DNA from: Pelomyxa schiedti
Taxonomy: Eukaryota > Evosea > Pelobiontida > Pelomyxidae
Direction: 5' to 3'
Assembly: GCA_020536535.1 (NCBI GenBank)
Contig: JAHLWZ010000828.1
Location: 34,799-98,798 of the forward strand
DNA: 64,000 bases
Below are positions 33,021 through 46,800 of this stretch, in pieces. The notes beneath the pieces were generated by a model. It saw nothing but the letters and a program-made list of their open reading frames with translations, searched no databases and was not told the origin of the DNA. A program made the translations under genes and the position numbers. The first letter of the stretch is position 1; each line of letters opens with the position of its first letter.

Positions 33021-33667
33021 ATGGGAGATACGTCTACCGAGGACGACGCCTCACGAGACTCAGACTCCCACAGCAGCGACGGCGAAAGCGCACCGAGGAC
33101 CCATCGCACGCTCCCAAAGGTCCGAAAACACCGGTCTCGTACGAGGAAGGGCCAGCAGAGTATCCCATTCCCGGTCCCCAAGTCGAAGCAGGAAAAGATT
33201 GCTCTGTACGACCAGAGGGCCAAGGAGATAAAACAACTGCGGGCCACCGTCGAGAGTCTCAGGACCAAGTTGGGTGATCCTGCTCTGCCGATACCCGAAC
33301 GAGCCCAGTGCGTTGCTTTTTCTTTTTGCGGTTTTGTTTTTTTTTTTTTTTTTTTTTGAGTTTTTTATGTGTGATTGTCAATGAGCCTAAGCTTAGAGTC
33401 TCACCATTTGTTTTGTGAAGGAAGAGATATTGGTCAATGAGGGAGCATGAGAGATTCCTCACGTGGTTGGTTGAGCATAAGGCAACCAAAGTGGCCAGCC
33501 TTGATGTATGGTCTCTTTCTGAATTTGTTGGAACAAGGAGTCCAGTGCAGTGTAGAACACATGCTCAAAAGTATTTACCCTTTCACTTTTGGCTCATGGA
33601 CTCAATGTCAGTCAGGTTTTTTGATGCTGTGCATTCTGGTGTTGTAATGGATCCCAAAGATGAATGA
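33021..33667 (+). CDS. SHAQKY-type Myb/SANT domain protein
   Basis: Exon 1 (33021-about 33308) encodes an acidic Ser/Asp N-terminus (MGDTSTEDDASRDSDSHSSD), a basic patch (VRKHRSRTRKGQQ) and a short coiled coil (IKQLRATVESLRTKL). A GTGCGT-donor intron containing about 18 T's joins to KRYWSMREHERFLTWLVEH. FVGTRSPVQCRTHAQKYLPF follows. This is the single Myb repeat with a (S/T)HAQKY third helix found in plant, amoebozoan and holozoan (MYSM1-like) proteins, which bind DNA. The frame is maintained only with the GTGCGT donor (CA|G codon). The gene ends with TGA at 33665-33667, 61 bp from the convergent metalloprotease. Confidence 0.8.
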
Positions 33668-33728
33668 CTTGGAACCAAGCTACAACCCTTTGTTGCATAA
33701 ACTAAAAAATTCTTTTTCTGTGCATTTA

Positions 33729-34951
33729 TTAGTACCAAACCTTGGCAAGCTCCTTCCGGAGCAGATTTGGAATGGAGAGATCAGGTGTTGGAGAACCCAG
33801 CATCAGTAGGCAGAAGTTATCTGCTAACGCCTCTTCTGGGTGGTTAATATCTGAATTTCTGTAAGGAGGATGTAGGGAAAAAGGTGGTTTACACTCGGTA
33901 TTCCCAGATAATAGTGTCACATATTCTAAGGATTCACTGGGTTCAAAAAATGTGTTTGTGGGCACCCATTGGTTTGTTGCTTCATTAAACTCTATGTGCA
34001 TTAGCTGGAATTTCAGGTAGGCAAAGAATGAACCCCATCCAGGGTATCTGGTGACAAGTGAAAGGTGAAGAATAAAGGATGGCTACGATACCTCTCTACT
34101 GAAGAGTACATCACAGGCAAGAGGTTTACGGGGTTACCATCTATTTTAGTTGGTAAATACCAGTCGCTGCAAAGGACATCTGGGTTTGATATCCTTCGTG
34201 GGTGCAGATGCGGAGGCAGTGGAACGTCATTGGAGCACTTGACAAACTTTAGGGATGAGTATAAAGTTTTCCTTAAGGCAGGGGTGCTTGTGCTCAAAAT
34301 GTGGAACATTTCATGGAACAAAACTCGGCGATTGACCATTCCTGGTGGAAGTGCAATTATATGCCCTTGTCTACAGTAAGCGGCCCCTGCTTCTTCACGA
34401 CCAGAAGTCTTAGCCTAGCAATGGAGATGATGAGAGTACTGCAGATTTGTGATGGTCCCAACCAAGATTACAACTGGTGGAAATGGAAGAAATATATGAA
34501 GTTCCTGCGCTCTAGAAACAAGAGCAAACACATCAGCTTTGAGTTGAGCCATATCTGCAGAAGTTAGGTGCAAGTAGAATTATCAACTGGCGCAGTAGGA
34601 GTGGTTCCATAAACCTGCGGGACTGAAGTCTATCCCGGACCTTGCAATGAAAGCAAGGTACTGATCTTCCGTGGGCTGCGCATGGATTAATGTTAGAAAA
34701 GTACTTTTTCCGAGCACTAGCGCTACCTCCTTCGCGGACTGCATCTTAGCTTGCCTGTCAAATGGACCCAATGCTCTCACATACGGATCATTGGGATCAG
34801 CCAACAGTGCCCCAGTTTCCTGCTTTGATGCAAACCTGAATGTAGTTGTTTTCGTAACACTTTCCCCTGATGCATCAGATGAGTTTGTCGAATAGCCATG
34901 CCCTCTCCCACTCGGGACCACTTGTTCTACGGTGAAAGAATGAGGGTCCAT
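33729..34951 (-). CDS. Predicted zinc metalloprotease-like protein (HEMFH ... HPEEALADNF)
   Basis: The ATG at 34951 gives a hydrophilic N-terminus (MDPHSFTVEQVVPS). ADPNDPYVRALGPFDRQAKM and a helical segment follow. The fourth or fifth exon carries LPPGMVNRRVLFHEMFHILS with an HExxH zinc motif. RISNPDVLCSDWYLP comes next, and further on NHPEEALADNFCLLMLG could supply the third Glu ligand. This pattern (HExxH, then HPEE about 130 residues later) is that of gluzincin-like peptidases; I cannot place it in a named family. There is no signal peptide, so a cytosolic role is likely. The gene has at least four short introns. Confidence 0.6.
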
Positions 34952-35070
34952 CACCTTGTTTTTTTGTTCTGTTTTGTGGACGGCTTTCGTTGAAGAGGAC
35001 GGACACTCTTCGTTTGCCAAAAAGAAAAACCGGCAGGCAAGTGGTGACACTGGCAAATTAATTGCACCAA

Positions 35071-38000
35071 ATGGACGCAGGGGACCAAGAGTGCGTGGAG
35101 TGGTTGACACGCACCATCGGGTCGTTCTTCGCTGCTTCGGACCAAGACGCCGACGCAGTTGCAGGTGACGTAACCACCCGCCACGCAAAGAACCTGCGCG
35201 ACTTTATAACTTTGCCGGCATGTTGCTTGCTCCAAGCATATCTTGTAAAAACAAATGCAACATCAGCAGCCACCAAGGTATTAACTATAAAAAAACCAAA
35301 ACAAAAAAAAAAAAAAAACAGCAAAAAGGACTGCTGTCACTCTCTTCCCTTTGAAACACCCACAATGAAGTAATAACTTTATACATCAGGTGCAACTCAG
35401 TAACAAAATTGTTAATCCCTTGGCTGCAAGTAATAGCAGTAATAGTGATGGGAACTCTTCTGTTGTGGAATCATGGAGAGCATTGGTTTTTGCAAAACCA
35501 AGAGCTGTGAAGTTGTCAGTGGCCAATGTAGATACAGCAGTTGTGAGTGTGACAATTGGTGGGGGGTCATCATTGGCACACTCGTTCAATGGCCTGTTGC
35601 ACAACTTACTGTGCCCTGTCCTCATGCAGTTTGGCATCCACTATTCTTGATGACACCCAAGACTCACTCTTGATGTTGATTCTTAGGGAAGGTGTTGATT
35701 TAGCACCTAGCCTCAAGTCACTGTTAGCCGAGTTAGAATTAGGATTGACACAGCTTCATGCTTCCACTCAAATTGAAGCTGGTTTTCCTCATTTGCGTAA
35801 TGACTATTCTTACCTTCTTCCTCCCTCAAAACAAAAATTAAAAGACCTTCTGAGCATCCAAACTTTATCTGATGAATTTATGTTTTGGAAAAACATGAAA
35901 GAACAAAAGAAACCAGTTTGCCTTATAGTACTCATTTTTTTAATTCCAACTGTTAAAGGAACTAAATGAAAAATATATGCCAATTTTCAAAGAGATCCAG
36001 AAAATATCTGAGTCATTTACTGATATAATGTGTTTTTCTATTGGTTTTTTCTTTTTTTGTTTTACAATTACTTGAAGATCAAAATCACATGCCCAGCTCT
36101 TGCAAATCCTCAATTCAACAAAAACCTGCATTCAAAGATTGTGGTATTTCACTCCTGCTTACTACCAAAATAAAACCAATCCTGTAGGAAGCTCAAACGC
36201 CACAAGTACTCTGAACTGCGAATGTGGCACCTGTTTACCCTCATTGAAAATGAGCTTGTTAGTTTTGTGCAAAGGAAGTTTCCAAAGTCATCCCTGTGGA
36301 GTTCCCATTTTTCTCAAGTTTTTTTTCTTTTTCCAAACTCTTTTGTAACTTTTTACCCAAGGTTTACACCTCACTTATGCACTCCTACTCACTCTTAAAC
36401 CATTGGGCAGACATCAAACTTACCCTTATTAAACCATGGAGAGAAAATGCTGAACATACGTATTTTTTTAGATCCCATCTTTTATTTGGTATTTGTAACA
36501 CTGTTATTTTAGCTGGATGGGCCAAAGTCACCATAATATGTACTTTGATTTGATGCAAGAAAGATTACAAACAGTAATTCCCTCTCTCTTCAACCGCAAC
36601 AATTCAGTGCTTCTTAGATATTAAAAATTCGATCATTGCACCAACAGATTATCACCCTCATACCTCCATCCAATATTCCACCTGGCATATTTTCCCCCTT
36701 TGAGTCCTTCCACCCACTCCACTGCGATCCCATGACCTGCATTAAGTGGCAGGCATGTCCTACAAAATTATTCTTCCATCTCATACATCTTCAGCAAAGT
36801 ACATCAGTATTTTTTATGTCCCTCGAGCATCTTGTTCCTCTGATAGGAAGTGCTTTACATGCCAAGTGGTCCAAATACCCTATGGAACCCATTGCTGTAC
36901 TTCTAGATGTTATTCGTTATAATGATATTCTGTGCAGTACATCATTACTCTCTGCTCTTGGTCTACCCCCATAACTGCAAAAGAGAATTGACCCCATACA
37001 CAGAATCTGAAAGAAGAGTTTTACTATCCAGGGTATGCAAATTCTTATCTGCCCAATATACAGAAATGCAGTCAAAACGAACTCCTAGTGCAGTACAAAT
37101 TCATTGGCTATATTATTCCTTAATAGTTGCATTTAGGCTTCAACCAACATTACTGATCACACAAAGAGCTTACTCTGGGTGAACCAGCTACAATCAATGG
37201 TGCAATTCGTTGAAAACTTTTCTTCAACTCACTTCTTGAAGGTGGACACAGTTCATCTTGGAATGAACCTATTTAGTGACTTAGATTCACTTGCAGAAAT
37301 CTCTTCTCTCCTGCAGGCCCTGGAATCGGAAATGCGGGCCTATTTGAACGAACTATTTGACTCATGGTGTCAGGTTTTGTTTTGTGAAAACTATGCACTG
37401 TCTTACTCTTACAGAAAGTTGAAAATACTCTGGGTCTCAAATGGGCTAGTTTTAGTGGTTCTTTAATAGAGTTTGTTGCTGGCAAAGCCCAAGTGAGATT
37501 GACCCCAGCATTTCAGATTATTGAGGAGGTTTTTTTTTGTTTTTAGTCTTGGTTTTTTCTGATCTGATACAGAGATCTCAGTTTATTTCATTGGGGTTCT
37601 CACTTCCAGAGAATATGAACTCTTTTTTTTCCGAGTTTGAAGACCTACACAGGTCCCTCTAAGGTGGACTTTTTCCAAATTCAATAAATTTCCCTCAGGC
37701 AATGGATACTTCTAAAACAAATCACAAACCACTACAATGCTCTTTTGACCCAAGTGATACTTTGTCAAAAAGCAATGATATCTCCCTTCTTGCAAGCATT
37801 TGAAGAAAAAATCATACTTACATTAAGTGCGCATCACACTTCTCTTTGGAATGATTAAGTAAGCCCTAAGATGTTGAACCTGGCCAATGGTCAAGTTCTA
37901 CAGCTGAAACTCACATTGAAAATCTTCATAACGAAGTCCAATTTGTACACTTTCCTTTAGAAACTATGGTTTACTACCTCCATACAGATTGCTGAGAAAA

Positions 38001-41000
38001 TTAGACATTTACGGAAGGTGCATTATGAAATTTCTGCAAAAGTGAACTTGCTTTTTCACACAGACTTATCTTCACACTGGTCTGAGATTGTTCAAGAAAT
38101 ACACGCACTGGTTGACAATTTAGATACTGAAGGGTAGTATTCATTTTATTATTAAGGTCTAACTGCTGTAGTTATAAAGGATCTGACATGACTAAATTGC
38201 ACTGGGATCATCAAATATACAAAGCTCTGGACTTTCAATACCGAAGATCACTGGAAACATTAATTGATACATTGCCCAACATTAAATGTGATTTGGTGTA
38301 TGAGCACCAGAGGCTTATTTTCAGGTGCGTGGGAGTGGGAGGAACCTTTGTGTTGAAGTTATTCTCATTTTAGACCACCAATTGAAATTTTGAGGACCAC
38401 ATACTATAACAATGTACAAAAATTTATACGATTCCCTTACACATTTTTGGGAATGGGGAACTCAAATCTGATGTATTTAGTGAGTCAAAATAAAACACAT
38501 AAGTTAATGGACTGATCCTTGTTGTAGAGCATTGTGGAAAAGAACCGAGATAACTTGATTTCTGTTTTCAAAAATGCTGAGGAGCTTTTGGCAGCATTGC
38601 ATAAGGAAAAAGAGCAATTTATTGAATGGACTTCTCTGGACCTCCTTGACCTTGATACCCTTGTAGATGAGAATATAAAAAAAGTTGAAGAATGGGAGGT
38701 GAAAACCAACATCTTTAAAATCTTACTTGTAATCTTAATTACTATAGTACAACTTCCGAATTGTGCAAGCAAAGTTGCAACAAGTGGATCACCTTCCAAA
38801 TGAAAAAAAGCTTGGTTGCTTAACTGTTTCCTTTACCCCTGTCAAGGCTACAATTGAGGATCATCTCAACAATTTACTCGATTCTCTAGTTTCATCCCTT
38901 GGAAAGTCAATAAGATTGTCAATTGCAAAGATAGACAATTTCCTGGATACTTCTATCACATTCTTGAGGTATTTCTTCCTCGAAAAGGTTTCTCTGAAAC
39001 AGTTCTTAGTGAGTCACCCTCCACACTGGCACAGATGACTGAAGTGGGTGTAGAATACAACAACATTGCTTTAGAGTACTCAAAGTCTGGTCACATTCTT
39101 CAAGAAATTGACGAAAAGAATAGGTCAAATCTATCGATCTCTTCATCTTGTTTAATTCTGTAGATTATTATGTCACATCAATGGTTCCGGGATAGATCTA
39201 GCAACATTGCAAAATAAATGGGTCAACCTTGAGTATTCACTGAGCATGTACAAGCAAATGACAGATAAAAAATCAGTGATACTGAAGCAAGAGACAGACC
39301 AACATGCAAAAGTCCTACAGACATGTATTACTAAACTGGCAAAAGAATGGGTATTAAAGTTAACAAGCATCCCAAGGAAAACTCATTCCCACACCTAGGC
39401 ATCACACAAACCAAATTATCAGGCAGTGTCCGATAAGAAATCCGCTCTAGCCGCAATGGAAGTCATGCTAAATTTCTCTTCTAAATTCCAAGAGATCCAG
39501 GGGGAAGCAGATATACTTTCATCCGAGAGAAAACAATTCGGAATTATACAAAGACCAATTCCAGGCTTACAAGAGCTAGATCATGATATTACTCAGGTTG
39601 TGTTGGAGGTTTTATGCTTCTGACAGTACACAGCATGCATTATCCTGGAATCTGTACAAAACCTATATGGAAGAAAAAAAGCAAATTGGAAAAAGCCTCT
39701 GGACTAAGTTTAGGATTAAAAGAGGAGAGTTTAGTGATTTTATCAACCGTTGGCAGCACACCACCAAGGTTCAACTTTTTCCCATGGCTAGTCATCTCAA
39801 TCTTGTTAAAGAAAGCCCTGAAACAAAAGCAAGTACATGAATATATAGCTAGCTGGATCCGCCAAGACCTGGAAAAAAGTCAAAACCTTTGCCCTTTGCT
39901 TCAGTAAGTACAAACTTTCTTTAAAAGATTTCCAAAATAGGAAAAATAGAAATGTGCGAGGAGAAGCATTTAGCAGTGAACATTGGCATACCCTCTTCCT
40001 CCTTGTTGACATCCATATTACCGACATTTCACAACTTCAGTTGAAACATTTTCTTTCACACTCTGCCAACATGTTTGCTCATGAGAGACAAATAAAGGAG
40101 GTGTGCTATCTTAAATGAACTAAGATCCTCAACCCCACCCTAGCTCCAAGCCCGAGCCAAAGGTGAGATTGCAATTCGTGAGGCCATAGAAGACTTGAAG
40201 CTGTGGGCTAATTCTACTGTACATATAAATTTTTACTTTTTTTTTTTACCAGTTCTTTAGACTTTCTCAATGTATGAGCATGAAGATGGAGCCCGAACAA
40301 CTCCATTAATTAAAGACTGGAAAGAGTTACTTTCATCAATAGGGGACCACCAGGCTGTGCTTGCCTCACTTAAGGATACACAATATTATAAGGTACTATC
40401 TAATACCGGCTGGTACCTCACACTTCAAAGATTTTTGCTGACCAAGTTCATCAATGGGAAATGAAACTAGGAAACTTAGATCACTACATACACACTTTAA
40501 ATACAGTACAAAGAAAATGGGTATTACTACAACATTTAATCTACTTGGTTGTTTAAATTGTCAGGTCTATTTGAAACCAATTTTTGCCCAAGGAGCACTA
40601 CCACATGAAGAGGACAGATTTAGTTCTATCGATTCCAAGTTCGTTGATATTGTTACCAATCTTGCACTAAACCGACAGGTTTGCCTAAAGTACAATACCA
40701 ACTTCATGAACCAACAATAGGTTATGCAACTTGTTGAAATTCCAGGAATCGGGGAAACTTTGCATGTTCTTGAGGAACAACTTGAAAGGTGGCTTTCCAG
40801 AAAATTATGGTCGTCACTTATAGAGAATACCAAGATGTCAAAATGCCTTATCAAATTACCTTGAGGAAAAGCGATCACTATTTCCACGTTTTTATTTCCT
40901 TGGTGATGATGATCTACTCGAAATATTGGGCCAAGCTAAAAAACCAAGTGTGATTCAGGCACATCTTAAGAAACTTTTTCAGGGGTTGCATCAGGTATTC

Positions 41001-43757
41001 GACCCGCCACCTTTTATTTGTTTGGCTGGATTAAAAAGAAATGCAGGTCAATTTTTCACCTGACAGTAAGGATATAGTTTCAATTGGGAGTGGTGAGGGT
41101 GAAATCGTACCACTTAGAAACCCTGTTGCTGTATCCTTACAAGTAGAAGGATGGCTAAATGCACTCGCTGTTGAAATGGTGAACACACTGAAAGGTCCCA
41201 TTAATAATTATTATTGCCGGAGTAATATAAAATAATAGCCTCCCTCCCAAAGTGTCTCCAGAACTCCAACTTTGATGATTTCCCATGTCAGATTCTCTGC
41301 TTAGCAGATTCAATAAACTTTACTTACCGCTGTGAATCTGCTTTAGAGTCACAAACAAGCTCCAAACCGTAATGCATATTCTGATTTTTCCTGTGAATTG
41401 AGCCTCTAGCAGAACATTACTGGATATTAAAGCAGATCTATATAAAGCCCTGGCAACCTGGACAGTTTACAGCACTGAAACAAAGACTCAACTTTCTAAG
41501 TTGAAGTCCATAATCTTGGACATCATACATAACCGTGATGTGGTGGAGCTCCTTCTTTGTGATAAGGTGTCTTGTCTCCTTTTCCAAGAAGTAATTGACC
41601 TTTCCTTTCAGGTATCCCATATTAGTGAATGGGCTTGGCAAAAGCAACTACGATACTATTTTCAAGAGGGTGTTGCAGCCATTCATATGGGTGAGGGAAT
41701 TTTCTCCTATTCCTATGAGTACCAAGGAAACGCCCCAAAGCTTGTCTACACACCACTCACTGACAAGGCATATTTGACTCTCACTCAGGTAAATTGATTC
41801 AGGAATGCTTTAACTGACTGCAAAAGGGTATTATGCGTGGGTTTGGAGGAAATCCGTATGGTCCTGCTGGCACAGGAAAAACAGAGTCTGTCAAAGCTCT
41901 TGGGCAAGTATGGACTTACCTTTCTTTTCAGCTTTGACATTTGCTAAGATTCTTGGCCGTCACGTATTGGTGTTTAATTGTGATGAAGGCATTGATTTCC
42001 AAAGCATGGGCAGAATGTTTACTGGAATTGTTAAATGTGGGGCCTGGGGTTGCTTTGATGAGTTTAATCGGTTAGATGAAGAAGTTTTGTCAGCAGTATC
42101 CCAACAAATTCAAGTAAATCCTGTGAATTTTTTTTTTTCTCATCAATTATAAATGTAGACAATACAAGGAGCACTGAAGAATGTACTCCCCAATGTGCAA
42201 CTTCTTGATAAAGTTGTTGAAGTAAACCGCACATCAGGTATTAAACTCCCAAAAATCCTCCTATCAGACATTAAAATACATCAGGAATTTTTGTTACTAT
42301 GAACCCTGCAGGAAAGGGTTATGGTGGCCGTTCTAAATTACCAGATAATCTGAAACAACTCTTCAGACCAGTTGCAATGTCAGCACCTGATTTAACCATG
42401 ATAGCTGAAGTATCTCTAAAGATGAAGCAATTCTCAAATAACGCTTCCAGGTCATTTTGCTATCGGAAGGTTTCACTCACGCCAAAGAACTTGGACTCAA
42501 GCTTGTATCAATATTCAGCTTATGCAAGCAACTGCTTTCAGCTCAACAGCACTATGACTGGGGTTTGCGAGCTTTGAAGTCTATTTTAACTATGGGTGGA
42601 AGCCAAGTCCAGGTGATCTCTGGCTTTTCCCTACCTTTTTGTAAACTTTTCCAGGAGGAAAGGAAGAGAAGCAATAAGTGTGCCCTGGACAAAAATATCG
42701 AGCAAGCAATAATAGTTCGAGCTCTGCACCTCAGTACAGCATCAAAACTTGTCCAAGTTGACGCACTGAGATTCCAAGGCTTAATATCTGACGTTTTCCA
42801 AGATAGTCAAATAAACTTGGTTCGTGTACTTATATTCAAGTTAAGTAGCTGATCCCAGGGTAGAGTCTTTCCAGCAATCTCTTTGAAAAAATTCAAGAGT
42901 GCCTTCTTAAGAAACAATTGGCAGTCAGTGAAAAGCAAGTTGGGAAAGTCCTGCAGGTTTTTTTCTTCTTTTTTCCAATGTAACACCTGCATTGGCAGCT
43001 TTGGGAAATTATCAAGCAGAGGATGGGTGTAGTTATTGTTGGTCCATCTGGTTGTGGAAAGTCTACCATCATTAGAGTTTTAAAGTATCCTCTTATATTT
43101 GTGTGAGATAATGGAACATCCACAGGTCATCTATTCAGAAGGCAAACAAATGCACAGTACATCTTTACAAGTTCAACCCAAAGGCTGTTAGCCGCGTTCA
43201 TCTGCTTGGCAATTTGGATCCAGACACTCGTGAATGGACAGATGGAATACTCACTGCTGCTTGTCGAGTCGTAGCAAGAGAGGCTTCTGATGACTTGCAC
43301 TGGATCGTATGTGATGGTGACATAGATCCTGTCTGGATTGAGTCTCTCAACAGTGTGCTCGATGACAATAGGTGACACCTTCTATCCCTCTTCTTACTAA
43401 CCCTCACATCTAGAATGCTGTCTCTACCGAATGGCAGGCACTGATCTCTTTTTCTCCCATTAACTCACAAAACAGGTGAACACATCCACTTTGGCTCTAA
43501 TGTAAACTTCCTGTTTGAAACGGACAGTGTGCATTTTGCCTCACCTGCAACAATCAGCAGGATGGGTATGATTTTTATGTCTGATGAGGATATCGATATT
43601 AAGGTCGAATTTTTACCTATTTGAGCACTGGCTCATTCTTCCTAAGGCTATTGTTTTATCATGGATTTCAAGTCAACCTGTCGAACTCCAGGATAAACTA
43701 CGAGCAATGTTTAAAACATATTTCTATCGGGCACTTGATGCAGTGAGAAAGGTTTCT

Positions 43758-43802
<45 letters not shown>

Positions 43803-46800
43803 AGCCCCGGCACCCCCCCTTATTAACACTACTAGTTCTCATCTGTAGTGGACACGACCCTGGTGGGACTTGTAAAAAATGGGTTATCTCACCTTCATGG
43901 AGCCTCACACAAAGTTGGCCTTTGTCATCTTTTCTGAATTCTAAGCATTGCCAAGATGGAATTTGCCCTTGGGCTTATACGTGGGCTTGGAGGCAATCTC
44001 ACAGAAGAGAAGAGAGCTCAGTTTGGGTCTGAAGTATTTTCTTTCTTTGGGGAGACACCCCTTGATCGAAGGAGGCCCTGGACTGGTGTGGTGGACAAAG
44101 TGACTGGAAAACTTTCTGTACCAAAATCTCTTCACACTCCTACCTGAGTTCTAAGTAGCCTAGATACATTCTCCACCCAACAGTGATGCTCAAAGACTAC
44201 CCACGGACTTATTTGTAGAAACTACAGAGGGTCTAAGTAATGCGGATATGTTACTCCCTTGCTTGCACAACATGGAACCAATTCTTCTGGTGGGGCCAGA
44301 AGGCTGTGGCAAGTCACTGCTTCTTAGGTTTCCTGCATCTTTCCCTCATGAATGTAATAGTTTTCCATAGATATTGTTTTTCTCTATTAAAATCGACTAC
44401 TGTTGCAACTTTACATTGTGGTTCACAGACTACCTCTAGTCATGTAATAATAAAGTTGAATCAACACTGTGTTCTTCAATCCTCCACCAGTGGCCGTGTA
44501 TACAGGTTTGATTTTTTGAATAAGTTTCTCACCATGATAGCTCACATTTTGTTAGGCCAAAGGACTCTGATCGACTGATTCTATATTTGAAGGATATAAA
44601 CCTCCCCACACCCGACAAGTATGACACTATACAACTGGTATGTCAACTATTTGAGTCACTCAAATATGAAAGTTCCAGTTAACAATTATGTAGATTGCTT
44701 TCTTACAACAGATAATAACCTACAACTCCTTTTATGATGAAAAAGGAGAAAAACTATCACTTGAACGCATCTGCATTGGTAATTGACCTTCACTGATATT
44801 TTTTTTTAAAATCCAAATAAGTTTGTTCCATTACACCAAGTGTTGGTCGGTTTTCCCTCAGCACTCGGTTTACAGCAATCACAAAAATATTTTATATTTC
44901 CTACCCAGACAAAGCACAGCTACAACAAGTAGCACATACATATTGAGTCTAACTAACTAGCAATCATAGATATGCTCTACTTACTTGAAATCGGTCACAC
45001 CATCACTCACTGATTCCTTACTCAACCAACAAGAAAATATTCCCCGATTAGCAACAAGTATGGTCACAGTGTTTGAGGAGGCATGCATCCCTCACCACTG
45101 TTATTTCCTAACAAAGGCAGGTTACCCAACGCTTCACCACTGATTTACAACCCCACTATATTTTCACGCCAAGAGGTTCCTCCATCACCCATATTTTCTT
45201 GTCTAACAAGCAGTAGATTTAGTTCAGTGGATATTAGGGTTAGAACATTATTCTGTAAGGGAGAACTTTTTCCATGTTGAGTCCTTCATTTTTTTTGGGC
45301 TTTTCCTCAACTTTGATAGATTTGGAAATATGAAGCGTGCAGGGTATTTAGAGATCGTTTAGTTGCTGAAAGTCACCAACGTGCTTTTGACATGGTGCTA
45401 AATAAAGTATTAAAAAGTGACTGGCAAATGGAAGTTGACATACGGGGTGAATTTTTCACCACTTGGTCTGGTAAGGTTACTCAAGCAAAAGGAAATACTT
45501 TGACAAACAATACAGAACAACCTTCACACTCAACACTGCTTGACAGAACCCCAAGGAAGCAAGTTTTGTCTCGTATAGCCAAAGAACTGTCACTGTTTGA
45601 ACGTGAGATGCGAGATCTAAATATTGTTCTATTCATGGAAATTCTGGATCATATGGCGCGATTGGACAGGTCATTCACTTTTGATTCACTCTCGTTCTAA
45701 TCTTTCATTCAGGGTTTTATCTCTTCCGGGTGGGTCTATTCTACTTGTTGGTAAGAGTGGAGTTGGACGTGGCAGTGCCGTTTCACTTGTGGCCTTCATT
45801 AATCGCTACAGACTCATCACACCCTCCATTTCGCCTCAATATGGTTTAAAACATTTTCACAGTGATATCAAGCAGGTTCCTTCAATCTCCTAATTAAACA
45901 GCAAAGTTACTCCCTTAGGTACTTCAAATTGCTGGAATAGAGGGAGAAAAAGTTGTTTTTCTTCTCGAAGACCATCAACTTGGCGATAAATCTTTCCTTC
46001 CCTGTGTTAACAGCCTTCTATCGTCTGGGGAAGTATGTCAAAATTTTCTCGCACTTCAGATTGAAGTTGATGACAAACAAGATCCCTGGCCTGTACAACA
46101 TAGAGGAAATTGAACCCCTATGTGCCCCACTCAAAGAGAAGTGCGCAGATGCTGGATTTTTTGGCTCTCTTTATCAGTTCTTTATTGAACGAGTGAAAGC
46201 TAATTTGCACATTGCCCTCGTTATGGACGATTCCAATAAAGACTTTTTGCCGAACTGCCAGTCAAATCCATCTCTTTTCACTAAGTGCGTGATTCAATGG
46301 TGGGAACAGTGGGGGCATGATGTGGTAAGCCACCTTCCAATAGAAATGCTGAAGGACGTCCTCCCAGTCAACGATGCCACAAAGTTTATACCCTATTCCA
46401 GTATTCCTTCATTTAATTCCTTTCTTTAGTACAAGCACCCTTTTTGATCAGCTTCTTCAAATTCATAAAAGTATGGAAACACAAGGAGTAACTCCAAGAA
46501 AATTCGTCACTTTTATCTCAACATTCAAGATTGTGTGTACTTAATAACAGATATACTTCCATAACTTGTTGTAGATATACAACGCCAAGTGCCAACAAGC
46601 TAAAAAGGAGAAAAGTAGTTTGTCAGCAGGGCTGACTAAACTAGGTGAAGCTTCAGCAACCGTGAGCACCTTGTCCAAGGATGCTGCTGTCAAACGTGAG
46701 CAACTTCAGTTATCTAAATCTCAAGCCAGTTCTGTGTGTGCTTCTATTTCTAAGATTCTGCTTAATGGATGTAGATGATGATACAAATTAAAGAAAAAAT

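Noticed and set aside
43584..43908. Poly-proline frame (plus) and poly-glycine frame (minus) around 43760
   Set aside because: Both are readings of the 44-nt poly(C) tract, which lies in a DYNC2H1 intron between two well-matched exons.
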